A program made the translations under genes and the position numbers. Positions 21,703 to 32,946 of a stretch of DNA of 64,000 nucleotides are shown one piece after another (positions within the stretch are counted from its first letter, which is position 1; every line of letters starts with the position of its first letter). This DNA is from Hymenopellis radicata (lineage: Eukaryota > Basidiomycota > Agaricomycetes > Agaricales > Physalacriaceae): contig JADNRX010000123.1 in assembly GCA_015501595.1 (NCBI GenBank), positions 1 to 64,000 of the forward strand, read 5' to 3'. The notes below the pieces were generated by a model. It was not told the origin of the DNA. It ran no database searches and saw nothing but the letters and a program-made list of their open reading frames with translations.

Positions 21703-21800
21703 TGCCCCATGGCTGAGTTGGTTACAGCGTCCGACTGTTATACCCACCGTACAACGCGATTACAATCGGAAGGTCGAGAGTTCGAGCCTCTCTGGGGCAG
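21703..21800 (+). tRNA. tRNA-Asn (anticodon GTT) with intron
   Basis: Acceptor TGCCCCA/TGGGGCA is fully paired. D-arm GCTG-AGTTGGTTA-CAGC, anticodon stem TCCGA/TCGGA, T-arm GAGAG-TTCGAGC-CTCTC, discriminator G. A 23-nt intron (about 21741-21763) follows position 37, the canonical nuclear tRNA intron site. The anticodon is GTT. Confidence 0.88.
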
Positions 21801-21999
21801 TTGCCAACCACATGATTGGTATTTTGCTGATTTTTGCTTCGCAAAATGATCTGATGTAAGTTTTACTGAGCTTCTGATGTATGTATTCAGTCTAGTAGCT
21901 CATTACCCATCCATCTTGCCTCCAATCACCCTTCTCCCCGCCGATCCCGCCCCAACGCGCCCACCCCGCCCCACCTGTTCACATGACTGCATCATGTGA

Positions 22000-22760
22000 T
22001 GGGTTAATAACTCCCCAAAAACTTACCTCTCGAAAGGGTGTTATTAACCCGGTTAATAACCGTTAATAACCGGTTAAATATCGAACGGCGCGATATCATA
22101 GGTATCCTGCGCAACCCTAGGCGGCGGGCTAGGGTGGCGCACTGCACAGTAAACCTCCAGGGGTGTTAGCAACGGTACCGACCGACGCGCCGGGAGGCCA
22201 TGGTTTTGAAACCCTTACTACCGGTTTCGATACCGGTGTGTAAACACGTGATGTGGCGCCGCGCCGCCCCCCCCGCCCCCATCCCGCCTTTGTCCCGCCT
22301 CTCTCAGCTTCTCCCTGCGCCAGCGTGCCGGCACGTGAATTCACGTGCCAGTATCGAACCCTACCTCCCAACCCCCGAGGGTTTCGATACCGAATCAATA
22401 CTTACTGTTAATACTTAACCGCAGGTGTATCGCCACCCTAGCCTGGTGTGGCGCAGTCCTCGACTCCTCATGATCAATTCGTCGGGCGCACGGCGCACGC
22501 TGCACTGGCCCAGTAAACCTCTTGTTAACTCAGCTGGGGCCTGGATGCTCGTTTTGGACAGGCACCTCGGTCCTCCTCCCCCTGTGACTGAATGGTATCA
22601 GAGAGCTACGTGTTTGTTACCGGTTTTAAACTGTTATTTACAGGTCAAAGACCAAGGTGCATCGAAACCTAGCGATTACTTCACAGTAATACTTCAAACG
22701 GTAAACCCCTGCCCATGGTCTGGCGCAACCACTGAGGTGTTGCCTGTAGTATGACCTAGT
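22000..22760. repeat. Palindrome-rich repeat region, possible degenerate MITE
   Basis: It contains a TTAATAAC palindrome cluster (22040-22080, including TTATTAACC-C-GGTTAATAA), GC-rich CCCGCC runs, and loosely inverted blocks around GGCTAGGGTGGCG (about 22128 and, on the other strand, 22432-22450). GGTTTCGATACCG also occurs twice in opposite sense. No coding frame. Ends and target duplication cannot be fixed by eye. Confidence 0.45.
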
Positions 22761-22993
22761 GGGGTACGCCACGCTTTGTTTACGAATATGGACGGCGCAC
22801 GCCAGTCATTGTCATCAATACACCGACAGTCACCAGCACAGAAGTCGAGGACCATGATTCAGTAGCTGGAGAGCATGTCCGGACTTTATAATCATTGGTA
22901 AATACTACATGTAGGATATATGATAGGACGTAGCGGAAAGCAATACAGACGGGATAGACCAATTTTACTACAGAACAGTACTGTCCTTGTTTC

Positions 22994-24980
22994 TCATGCA
23001 TCCGGGATGCGATCACGTATGTTGTTCAGTAGATCCTGTGTCACTGAGGCATTGCTAAGCTAAATGTGGGGTCAGATGCTGTCAGGCAAGAAGGGTATCG
23101 TGCGACTTACCCGCAGATTGAAATGTGTCGTCTGGGTGCCTTCACCCTTCTCGATGACGCTTAAGCGGAGATATCGCGGGTCCTGCGCTATACTGCAGGA
23201 CATACCGTGAAAAAGAGATACGTTGAGCAGCGTCGTGTGTACAGCTTCTTTACGCATCACTGCCGAACGCTTAGAGAGAACGAACCTTGACGATGAGAGA
23301 ACTTACATATCCGTGCTCGGTTGGTGGTCTTGTGCACGTTCACTTTCAGGACGCCAACTCCTCGCTCTTTCCACGCCTGTCCATCCAAGGCGAAGAGCTT
23401 GCACCGAACGGAGAACATGGTATCCTCCTCTTCCTCTCCAGTAATACCTGTAAAAACGCGGTTAGTAAAGCTCTTGACGATATAACAACAACCTACGGTC
23501 TTGTTCCGTCAAATTCAACTTTGGACCATCGTCTTCATCACTGTCGTCTCGTCCTGCACGAAGCTTGTCACCAAATGTATTCGGTTCGTCCTCCCCGCCA
23601 CTCTCTGGCGTCTGAGATGATGGAGAAGGTGAACCGGCACGTGTCACCTTGAAAGCAGGCACCGCAAAGGCATGAACGCCTGCACCTTTATACGCCGAAA
23701 AGGCATTCTTCGCGCCAGACGCGTTCTTGCGTGGAGGAGATTTGCTCCGGCTGGCTTTGAATGGGGAGCCGGTTGTGGCAAACGCGCTGAAGCCGGACTT
23801 TTTGGCAGGCGACGAGGGAAGGGAGGATGGAGGTAGGGTGAAAGAGGCTTCTGTGCTGGCGGGCAGAGATCTAGTTTGCTTTGAGGACTGTCCCAGAACA
23901 GGTGCCGCAAAAGGTGATGGAGCCGTGGATGGTGGTAGGGCCGAAGTTGATGAGGATGCTGACGCGAATATATTCGGCCCCTTGACAGCTGAGAACGGCG
24001 ATTTGGTAGCTGCATAGGCCATAAATCCACCCTGATAAAGGAATCAGTCAGGCGTGATATTGCAACATTAGAGATCCGCACCAGCTTTTTCGCAGGCTTC
24101 ACGGGAGCATCTGGGGGTGGTGATGGCCGTTTGGTCTCACGCGGATTATCGTCTTTATCCGCGTCGTCTCGGGGGCGTTTGGAAGTCTCGGGGACGGCAT
24201 CGTTTTCGGGTGGTCCCTGGCTAAGCCCTCGTTCGGGATACTTGCGCTTAAGACCCTTCTCCCGCTCGCCCGAGTCTGAATCTGAATCTCTGCGGGAATG
24301 GGTACCATTCATATTCAGAGTTATGTCGACCGGTATCTGCTGTGGATCGTTGACTGATTGGGGCTGCGATGAGCTGGCGGGGGAGTCGTCTACGGGGACG
24401 TCCATCTTGTTATCATCTTGGGATTCCTCTGGGACAGTCTGGCCATCAACTGACATCTTTGGGGGCAAGTCGTCGTCTGATTTGTGCATGTTGCGCCAGT
24501 TGAGGTCCTCGACGCCCTGGCTGATTTGTCGCACTCTGATTTTCATTTCTTGGGGCGGCGAGTCGACGGCTGGTGTTGGAGAACTTGACCGTGATCTAGA
24601 GCCAGAGTCGTCCTCTTCAGCAGTAGAGTCCAGTTGTAGACGGTTCTTCTTCTTTGGCGCCCGTACTTCCTTGGGGTCGCGAGCGCCGTCCTTCACAACA
24701 CAGCATTAGTACAACGTCATATCGTTCGCGACGGCGCACCTCTGTTGGCGTCGGCACAGTCGCCGGCTCTTGCGATACTTCTCGCTCACGCTTTCGAGAC
24801 GACTTGGCCTCTAAATCGGACAAAGGGACCGCCGTCAGCCTTGCCCAATGTTTGCCCTACGATAAGTGGTCTCTCACCAGCTTCTGAGCCCACTGGCGAG
24901 GGCGGCGTCGGCGGCGGTGAGTTTGCATTTCGCTTTGCAGGCTGTGAAAGCGGCATGTCGCTGTTGTCGCAGTCGGCCAT
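22994..24980 (-). CDS. Ran-binding protein of the RanBP3/Yrb2 type
   Basis: It probably assists Crm1-dependent nuclear export by binding RanGTP. The start MADCDNSDMPLSQPAKR at 24980 is followed by a long Ser/Pro/Asp-rich region with basic NLS-like patches (KSSRKREREV, APKKKNRLQL). Then comes an FG-like part (KSPFSAVKG, AKKSGFSAF, KNAFSAYKG) and a C-terminal RanBD1 domain: ITGEEEEDTMFSVRCKLFAL, AWKERGVGVLKVNV, LLNVSLFHGMSCS, THFNLR, ending NNIRDRIPDA. Six or more introns; the clearest are 23060-23110 and those near 23238-23275, 23465-23510, 24023-24083, 24695-24740 and 24820-24885. Domain order and length fit Yrb2/RanBP3 rather than the small RanBP1. Confidence 0.8.
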
Positions 24981-25689
24981 GCCTCGATGGTGGTGGTAAC
25001 TGAAGAACGTGAACAAGAAGACAAGGTCTCCGCCGGCAATTCACATCTTTCCTAATCTGGCACATTCTCGGCCACTGCCGATGGCGAACAATGGACTGTG
25101 CACTCTTTTGTTCACAAACATCGGCTGAATAGTGAGTACTAGTGAGTCCGCAATCACTTCAACAACTATGGCAACAAATCAACTACAGAAATTACAGACA
25201 ACCCTACAACTTCGCCTTCCACCAGTGGCGCCGCGAGTTCTTTCTCAAGTAAGGTCGGACATGATCGGCCTTTTGCACAAGGCTAGTCCATCCGTAGAGT
25301 CCTAGCATCCAGCTCAGACACCAGATATTAAAGCAATACCAGTACCTGGGCTGCGCCAATACGTTCGTGAGCATTATAGCCAAGAATTCAAGACAATTGA
25401 CAATGATGAGACTGCCTTGTTAGAGAGTTGACCGAGCCCGCCTCGAGGAAACACTGGCGTAGGACGTGATTACCTACCAACTTGGTAGGTGTCAAGTTTA
25501 TAAGCCTGATACAGAGGAGTAACAGGATCGAAAAACTCTGGATGCATTCTGTCTTGCCCCGTATCGATCCCGGTGAGTGCTAGCCTTGAGGATACTATAT
25601 AGCACCAGTCTCGAAATCTATACTAACGTAGGATTTCATCGGTCCTACATCCTGCGGACCTCGTGCGATATTTGACCGGTCCCCTGTTA
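24981..25689. other. Intergenic, upstream of the Ran-binding protein gene
   Basis: Promoter side of the minus-strand gene. No further gene seen. CTACGATA/CGAGACT-type short motifs only. Confidence 0.4.
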
Positions 25690-26055
25690 CGCAGGCCGCC
25701 GGTGGTCCATTGAGAATCCGGAAGATTGAAGGATTTGGGATATGGTCGCCAAAACTTTCACTTCATCGCGTAAACGAGACACGGCATAACAAAAATAGTG
25801 GTACCTTCGATGTCCAGCTCGTCCAAGATTGGGACTCTCGAAGACTGTCTTCTCAGAATTGGCGAATCGCATCGTTGACGTGCTCGTGCTAAAATCTATC
25901 ATCTTAGCTGACATCGAACGACGTACATATGCGGGCCACTTACTCCAGAGAAGAGCGCCACATGATCCTCCAGTGTTATCTCGTACTCATACTTCATAGC
26001 CATTGAGGTGGGCGCCGCTGGCATCCGGCTGTCGTGGTTACCCAGAATTGCTCCT
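25690..26055 (-). pseudogene. Decayed kinase-like gene copy, reverse strand
   Basis: Reverse-complement pieces match the gene at 20055: EQFWVT (for ERFWVTN), KYEYEITLEDHVALFSG followed by a recognisable GTAAGT...TTTAG intron, HEHVNDAIRQF, and LDELDIEGTTIFVMP in another frame. Several stops and shifts are present and only the N-terminal half survives. Confidence 0.7.
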
Positions 26056-26530
26056 ACGAGAGGAGATATCATAGTGGTCGTTCTCGATGAAGATCAACAC
26101 TGCGAATAAAGAGCCACATTCCTGTCGTGGAAAAAAGCCTTTTGTATTCCGACATGATGGGAAGAAGAAAAGAAAAGTCGATCGAGTCTACCCGAGTCCC
26201 TTGTCCTGACGGGCAAAGCTTGTATTTTAGTCCTCCTTGCGCGCGTCCATCAGGCCACAGTCCAACAGGCTCCCGCCATGTATCAAGCGTGGGCGATCTG
26301 AGTCCACCGCTTTCAGGGGAACGACGCGAGGCCAACGCGTAGCATCACGTGCGGCTCTTTGGGCGGCGGCATCTCCCGGCCCTTCTTCCTCTTTGACCAC
26401 GTCGCTATTGTACTTTGCCTGCTATTGTTCTGTCTTTTGTGTCGTGACGCTCTCTGGGGTCTCGCACTGCTCTTATTATGCATTCGGATGCTCTTGCCTC
26501 TGCCTCTGTTGTTGTTACTCGTACTGGCAC
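26056..26530. other. Intergenic upstream of kinase gene
   Basis: No coding frame with family resemblance. It is progressively CT-rich toward 26500. Confidence 0.4.
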
Positions 26531-26602
26531 TATAAAGCTCTGTGGCACCATCCAGTCCCTTGTTTCCTTCCCTTTTCTTTTCTTTTTTCTCTTCTCTTCT
26601 CG
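26531..26602 (+). promoter_or_regulatory. TATA box and CT-rich core promoter
   Basis: TATAAA at 26531-26536 is followed by a pyrimidine tract at about 26560-26602 and the start ATG at 26636. TATA plus CT-rich tract just upstream of the start is the classic core of well-expressed fungal genes. Confidence 0.6.
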
Positions 26603-26635
26603 GACACGGACCACTCTTCTTTACTATTACTAGCT

Positions 26636-28158
26636 ATGACAGTTCTGACTCATGCGCCACGTTCTGGAGCGTACACTCTCTTCAACTCCAAGGGCCAGAA
26701 GTCTAAGCCCCAACACGATATCCCTCACTCAGTCGGTCAATGTCACTCTAGGAAGAAAGAGGATGCAGACATGAAACAACTATGTACCGACTTTGAAGAA
26801 GTCCTTGACTTTGTACGGTTCGTAATTTTGAAGCTCTTCGTGCAGTCACTCATCCAACTCATAGTGATGAATCTTGCTCATTAGAACCAATTATAGAAGA
26901 CGGTGTCTTCTCCTGGTATGTAGATTGGCATCACTCTGTTCGAAACATTAAGCCGTCCAAGTTCCGACAGCAGTCTTGTCCTCTCCAACGCGGATTACTA
27001 CTTCGCAGACGACGCATATATAGCTACCTTGCTTCTGGATAACGGTCATTTCACCCTCTGGTATTCCGTTCTCTTCGCTCATCCGGACCTCAACAGGTAC
27101 CACTGTGGATATCGGCAGACGAATAGGCGAAGGAACGTATGGTATGGTCCATCTGGGCTTGATGACGCATCCCGCCGCGAAACAGGTCACCCCAGCCGCC
27201 GATCTCGAGGACGGCGAAATACAAGAAGACGCGGAGCCGACCGTCTGTGCCGTCAAGGTGGTCAACATAACCCACCCGCTCGACAGGCGCCAATCCCTCG
27301 ACGAAGTACACGTCTTCAAAACGCTCTCTAGCCACGAACGCTTCCCCAAATTCATTGCTGCGCGCAAGTCGTGTTTCCCCTCTCTATGTCAATCATGAGC
27401 TGAACTACTATCGCCGAACAGAAGAATCCAAGAACGCAACTGGCGAATACCTCTTCATCGTAATGGAGTACGTCGACGGCTGCTCGCTCGATCGCTGGCT
27501 GGAACAGGACGCAAAGCCATTTCCCGAGGTTCTCCTGAGACGCATCGCGAAACAGCTCCTCGAGGGACTCGTGTGCATGCAGTCTTTCGGTCGCGTGCAT
27601 CGCGATATCAAGCCCCAGAACATCGTCCTCGATAAGCATAGCAACATCAAGATTGTCGACTTTGGCTTGTCCATTTATGGTCCGCGAACTTTCCTCTTCT
27701 CATTCATTAGCGCCATTACTAACATCCACAGCAGAGTCTGAGGACGATGCCTATGTCGGGTCACTACCTACGGTGATGTGCTCTGGGACACCGGCCTTCC
27801 TCGCGCCCGAAATCCTGTACACGTACCGGTACAGTGCGTATAGCGATGTCTGGGCGCTGGGAGCGACACTCCTGTACATGCTCGTCGGTCCTTGGTACCT
27901 GCAGCTCGGCAGGCTCTCTGATCTAGACGACCACGAGGTAACTTAATTCAATGTCCAGTGCTAACTTTGGAACTGAGGACTAACCAATGAGTGCAGAGAA
28001 ATTGGCAACTTATGGAGGAAACGACAAGGTCGCTTGAAGGCCCCATGGGCGATTTCATTCGGAAGGCGCTGACCAGGAAATGCGAGAAACGTCCTTTGGC
28101 TGCTGACCTACTCCGGCACCCTTGGCTAGTGGACTCGGATCTGCTTGACTCGGACTAA
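26636..28158 (+). CDS. Serine/threonine protein kinase
   Basis: All catalytic motifs are present: Gly-rich loop GEGTYGMVHLG, AVKVV, VHRDIKPQNIVLD, IVDFGLSIY, CSGTPAFLAPEI, SDVWALGATLLYM and a closing RHPWL. It ends LLDSD-TAA at 28158. Exon borders in the kinase part: introns 27364-27420 (GC donor GCAAGT), 27680-27734 and 27938-27996. The N-terminal exons from MTVLTHAPRSG at 26636 include an intron at about 26820-26866; the link across 26930-27095 is not certain, so the first 100 residues are provisional. The HPW ending and GTPAF activation loop resemble the SNF1-upstream/CaMKK-like kinases, though I would not name an orthologue. It is related to the pseudokinase at 17785. Confidence 0.8.
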
Positions 28159-28347
28159 TTCCCTCAGAGTCACATGTATCACTCGCATCGACACCTGTAG
28201 CATTAGAACTCCTTTCTTCATGTATACACTGTCCAATGTACAACGTTGCCACCGCAATACCTCTTGCCGCGCTCGAACGCAGTGCGGGGGGAATTAAGAA
28301 GATAATACGATTGCGCGCATATAATACAGTGGGTGGGCAAACCCTCG

Positions 28348-29522
28348 TCATTGCGATTTGAGCTTCACCGTCCACCGCCCAAGGAGGAAGTTTGCTCGCA
28401 CTACCAGCAGATCCTTGAGCATCTGCAACGACGCGGTGACTACATTCAGCTTGCTCCCCGGAACCTCGTGCCAATCTACAGGCACCTCTGCAACCGGTAT
28501 CCGCAGCTGTTTAGCGAGGAGTAACAGCTCGACGTCGAATATCCATGTCGCGAGATGTTGCAGAGGAAATATCTGCTGTGCCGCAGCACGCGAGAAAAGC
28601 TTGAAGCCACACTGAGTGTCGCGGATGTGCCCAACGCCGACGATACGCAAGATGGTGTGCAGGCCATACATGAGGACATTTCGGATGAAGGATCGCTGAA
28701 CGAGGGTAAGAAAAGGATGATAGATTGGAATGGCACATACCTTCACAACAGCCTCTGTTTTGACGAGATGGGCTCGGCTACCGACAACGACGCCAGCGCC
28801 CTTGTTAGGTGCGATATCGTCCATGGCAGTCCACAACAACTCGAGATCATTGAACCGACTTGCGCCGTCCGCGTCGACCATCAGCATACGCTCTCCGCTG
28901 GAATAGAGCATCCCATGGCGCACCGCGCCTCCTTTGCCCAGATTCTTTTCTAGCGTGACTACTCGAATATCACAGGTGGGGTATTTGGCGGCCAGCTCTA
29001 GCGATGCTGCGCTGGTATCGTCAGTAGAGCCATCGTCTACGATGAGAATCTCGAATGAGTGCAGGTTTTTGGATGTGAGGTGGTCTATAGCTGACGACAG
29101 CATGAGGGGGAGCCGTTCGGTCTCGTTGAACGCGGGTATCACGACGGTGAGGTCAACAGTGCTCGGTTCTGATAGTCGCGAAAGCGGCTTTGGCGTCGTC
29201 GGAGACTTGTGCGAACGGTATTTCTGCTCGGAATCATGGGTAACGACGGGCGCTGGTGTCGATATAACGAGCAGAGCGTATGCCTGTGAGCAGTTCAGCA
29301 ACGACCAAGGACATCGGAGAAGGAGTAATGGTCAGTACAGGGCAAAGCCTGACCCAATGTTGTCGTCTGCACCGCGGCGCACGTCGCGGACGACGGCCCG
29401 CAGCTCGAAGAACAAGGATGAAACGGGGCTCATCATAGGAAATAGCTGGAAACAGTGCTCACCGTCGCCAATCCGCCTGCGAGCACTGCTGCGGCCGTGT
29501 AGAGGATAGTGGAGGAGTCCAT
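28348..29522 (-). CDS. ALG5: Dolichyl-phosphate beta-glucosyltransferase
   Basis: It transfers glucose from UDP-glucose to dolichyl phosphate at the ER membrane, supplying the terminal glucoses of the N-glycan precursor. Two exons: 29522-29463 (20 codons, hydrophobic) and 29283-28348, with a 179-nt intron, giving 331 residues, the normal ALG5 length. The N-terminal membrane anchor is split between the exons (ILYTAAAVLAGG, then AYALLVIST). GT-A fold family 2 motifs: VVIPAFNETERLP, LIVDDGSTDDT, KNLGKGGAVRHGML, MVDADGASRF, DTQCGFKLFSR, ATWIFDVELL and VDWHEVPGSKLN. It lies tail to tail with the kinase gene, 189 bp apart. No damage seen. Confidence 0.93.
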
Positions 29523-29926
29523 TCAAGGCGCCCACTGCATGCGTTTCGGCCAATTCTAGCATGAAACAGGTCAGCCCCACACCGCCGTCGCCGCGCCCAT
29601 CGCGCTCACCGATGGCAGTGCCGTCAAAAGAGCCCGAAATGAAGGAAATAACGATAAAGTAATGGCCCAAGACGACACGTAGAAGCCATCGTCAAATTAG
29701 TCGTCGTGAGAAACTGCGCGGTAACGTGCGGCAGCGAATTCGACTGCGGTCCGCTTTGCAGTCCGTAGTATACAGAACCTTTGATAGCAACAGAAATTGG
29801 CTGAAAATGCTTCTGTGTAGATTGATGTGGGAAGATGAATGGCCTATTGGCATCGTAATTTGACTGGCCGTACGCGTCTTGTTTGAGATAACAAAGAACT
29901 CACAGAGCCCGGGCCGTTTACTGCGC
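29523..29926. other. Intergenic upstream of ALG5
   Basis: 404 bp with no convincing gene. It presumably carries the ALG5 promoter on the minus strand. Confidence 0.4.
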
Positions 29927-30298
29927 ATGGCATCTCCTTCACCCTCACCTCCATCTTATACCTATTCTCCACGTTCCTATGGCATTCCCTCTCCCCCAGG
30001 CTGGAATCATGCACTAGTGGGCTCTCCGAATGCTATCAGATTCTCGCACTCATCGCGAGATACTACTCGATTTCCACGCTTCCACGCTGCCTACGAAGGG
30101 AAACACCGCCGTCACATTCCGGACAGTCTTAGCCTAAGACGCGTTAAACTCCTTCCATCATTGCCCACCGATATCTCCAATGCCCGCTCTTCCGGACACA
30201 TGCGAAGTGTAGACGCCAAGTCTATTTCTTACTTACGAGATTATGGTATCTGTACTACTTCAAAACGCAAGCCTTGTGCTCCGACCAACGCATCCTAG
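29927..30298 (+). CDS. Hypothetical Ser/Pro-rich protein, weak
   Basis: An ATG-initiated frame of about 123 codons (MASPSPSPPSYTYSPRS...), low-complexity at the N-terminus and then basic. No family recognised and no intron evidence. It sits directly before a transposon-disrupted kinase relic, so it may itself be decayed sequence. Confidence 0.25.
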   Translation: MASPSPSPPSYTYSPRSYGIPSPPGWNHALVGSPNAIRFSHSSRDTTRFPRFHAAYEGKHRRHIPDSLSLRRVKLLPSLPTDISNARSSGHMRSVDAKSISYLRDYGICTTSKRKPCAPTNAS

Positions 30299-30812
30299 TG
30301 GGCAGTGTTTGCTTTTGTGGCTCAGACTACGAACAGCCCAAGAGCACGGGCTGTTGCACGAGGAATACGCTTCACAGGTCTTGACGTTAGAGGTGGACAA
30401 ACCTCTCTCGAATACGGTCCCTGTCCTATCGTAAACCGGTGTGGATCTGATTGATTTTGAGACCGCCGTTCCATTTCCTGCCGAGTCGGACGGACTTGTT
30501 TCTGGCCACTACTTTGGCGATAATCGAAGCGTCCTTTCACAGGTGGCATTACCCATGGCAGTAAATTTTACCTGCCACCGTGGCAGTAAGGCTGGAGCTG
30601 GGTTGGAGTAAATGATCGGTTTCAGCCCCGGAAGAGCCTTGTATGGAAAGTCTTCGGTGATCAGCTTAGAAAGATATTCTTTATCTGCCGGTGATGGGCT
30701 TTGCAATGTGGCCTGTGCTGAATACACATTGTTTACATGTTTCATATTTTTGTTACATGAGGCCGCATGAGGCTGCTATGCTTCTCAACAGCGGGCGTCG
30801 GTGCCAAGCACT

Positions 30813-32043
30813 ATGAGTCCCAAAAGTGGACAATATTATTTCCGCACATTCCCTAGAGGTGTTATAACCTTGTTCCAAGTAGCTGTTCCGAAGTTCCAAA
30901 TGAAAAGGTCTTGAATTGTTCGGAAAGCGTGAAATGTTCGGGGAAAGTGTGAAATGTTTGGGGAAAGTACGAAATGTTCGGGAATTCGTGAGAAAATCAG
31001 TCAAACCCGAACATTTGAGTAGGTTTCCGAACATTTTCGAGTCATTTCGACGTCAAAATGTTCGGGATGACTTGCCAATGTTCGCGACAAGTTGCAAGTG
31101 TTCGGAAGCCAGATCGAGAGGTGATTGGGGTCCACCCTCTTGCCGAGAGCGGCTTCAAGCCGCGAACGGCAACAGTGGCTGATGTGGCGCACGAGAAGGA
31201 GAAGATGCTCATGCGTAAGTACCCATAGATTTATGTATGTATAACAGCTTATGTCACTAATGGACTCTGAGTAGCTTTTGCTTCACTCAGCCTCTCAATC
31301 TCGCCCCTTACCTCTCCTTCATAGTAGACCTCACGGTGTCACCCTGGAGCCGACCTCAGTCCCTCCGAGAGTACCGCCGAAACAGAGGGTCTGGACCCTA
31401 TGGTATGCCCCCAGCCACCAAGTATTGTCCGAACTTATCGATAGTTTGAAGGAAATCTTGAGGAAATCTGTAGTCTTGACAAATGGTTCATAAAATGTGC
31501 GGGACACACAAAATGTTCGGAAGCCTGAAGATTTACGAACATCGGTCAGCCATTCCGAACATTGGCAGGTCATCCCGAACATTTTCAACGTCAAAATCAC
31601 TCAAAATGTTTGGAAATTTACTCGAATGTTCGGGGTTTACTGATTTTCTCACGAATTCCCGAACATTTCATGCTCAATTCACGCTTTCCGAACATTTCAG
31701 GACGTTTTCATTCGACACAACGGAACGGCTACTTGTAGCAAGTTTTGGGACTGCCGGGCAATGTCCGGGAATAATACTGTAGCGTTTCAACCGTATATTC
31801 TCATATCGGGTCACAGAGCCCCACGAACTGAACCTATACATATTGCATATTGCATCACGGAGCCTCCTGGCCAGGCACAGGCATCCAAAAGCGGAAATTT
31901 CAGGTCCCGCCTGCAGCGGGCCTGTCCAAATAAGGGAATTTAAGGGTCTACGAACCTATTTGCTGTAAGTTCACAGCATATCGGGTCACAAGCTGCGAAC
32001 CTATGGTTGAAACGCTACAGTATTGTCCACTTTTGGGACTCAT
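30813..32043. mobile_element. 1.2-kb element with about 280-bp TIRs, nested
   Basis: Termini ATGAGTCCCAAAAGTGGACA and its complement. Inverted similarity continues for about 280 bp per arm through repeated TGTTCGG/CCGAACA blocks. The flanks CAAGCACT (30805-30812) and AAAGCACT (32044-32051) agree at 7 of 8 positions, which fits an 8-bp target duplication with one later change. The core (31110-31500) has no transposase. The right arm carries MITE-3. Confidence 0.75.
31777..32020. mobile_element. MITE-3, inserted in one arm of a larger element
   Basis: A 244-bp member of the CTGT...ACAG family: left CTGTAGCGTTTCAACCGTAT, right end reverse complement CTGTAGCGTTTCAACCATAG, TA duplicated at 31775-31776 and 32021-32022. 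Removing it with one TA restores GTGGACAATATTATT, which is exactly what the opposite arm reads at about 30827-30841. Confidence 0.88.
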
Positions 32044-32895
32044 AAAGCACTGAATTCACCTAGAAATGACAACCCGGCATGACAATGATGAGATAATGCG
32101 GTTTTGCAAGCTGAATGCATTCAATAGTGTATATTTTCTTTCTACTTGCTTATTTATAAGATCCAAATAGTTTATACTCATTTCTATTCCTTTAATCATC
32201 TCCTCACTCTCTGTTATGCCGTCTCCTCACTCTTTGTTGCATCTCCTCGTCATATCTCCTCGCTCTCCTGATCTTGATATCACACTTGATATCCTCCTTA
32301 GCATCACACTCACATGCACGCTAGTAGCCCCTGTGCAATGGCTCGGGGGTTGCCAACAGGCATAAAAACATATACTAAGTTGACATGGGTACTTGTGAGG
32401 TCAGTTGGTACTCTAGTGGGCTGTCAACTTCGGACACAGCATTCATGGAGTGTCGTTGGGCGCACAGGCTGAGGGTGGCTCGCACACTCATCAGCTCAAG
32501 GGTGAATACTGCAGGCTACCCCGGGTACCTGCCTGGTCCTGTAGGGTGAGTGTGAACCAACCGGGGGTAAGGGTGCACGTTCAAACTCAATCACGCATGG
32601 GACATCCGTGCGATTTACTAGTGATGCCGCCCAACTCCTTAAAGATCCCCATTCCCAAGTTGGATACAATGGCGCAAGGGTATAGCCAGCATCTTGAAGC
32701 CAGTCGCCATTTGCTTGTAGCCTTGCGCCAATATCCTAGCGACTTGCTTGAAAGTTGATCCGCATCCAGATTGCCGATCTGCCTAAGGAATGTGCATCTG
32801 CAGCACTCAATGGTGTTCTTTGCACCATCATAGTTGCAGATTGCGGTAGTGAGATCTGGAGACAAGAATGTGCTTACTAAGCAGGACTTTAAATC

Positions 32896-32946
32896 CTTAC
32901 TAAGCGGGGGTTATCTGCCATCCCAAGATAACCCCGGCTTAGTAAG
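32896..32946. repeat. 21-bp hairpin
   Basis: CTTACTAAGCGGGGGTTATC and its near-complement (20 of 21 pairs) are separated by 9 nt. It lies inside the 30538-33274 element, close to its right end. Probably a subterminal structure of that element. Confidence 0.7.

Noticed and set aside
24099..24709. Plus-strand frame of 192 codons opposite the Ran-binding protein
   Set aside because: Ser-rich antisense of a low-complexity region; the minus strand has continuous exons and a RanBD1 domain.
26237..26884. Frame of 215 codons upstream of the kinase
   Set aside because: Runs through a TATA box, CT-rich promoter and the first exon in another frame; Cys/Leu-rich composition only reflects CT-rich DNA.
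26948..27367. Minus-strand frame of 139 codons opposite the kinase N-lobe
   Set aside because: The plus strand has the Gly-rich loop and Lys motif; the minus frame has no family.
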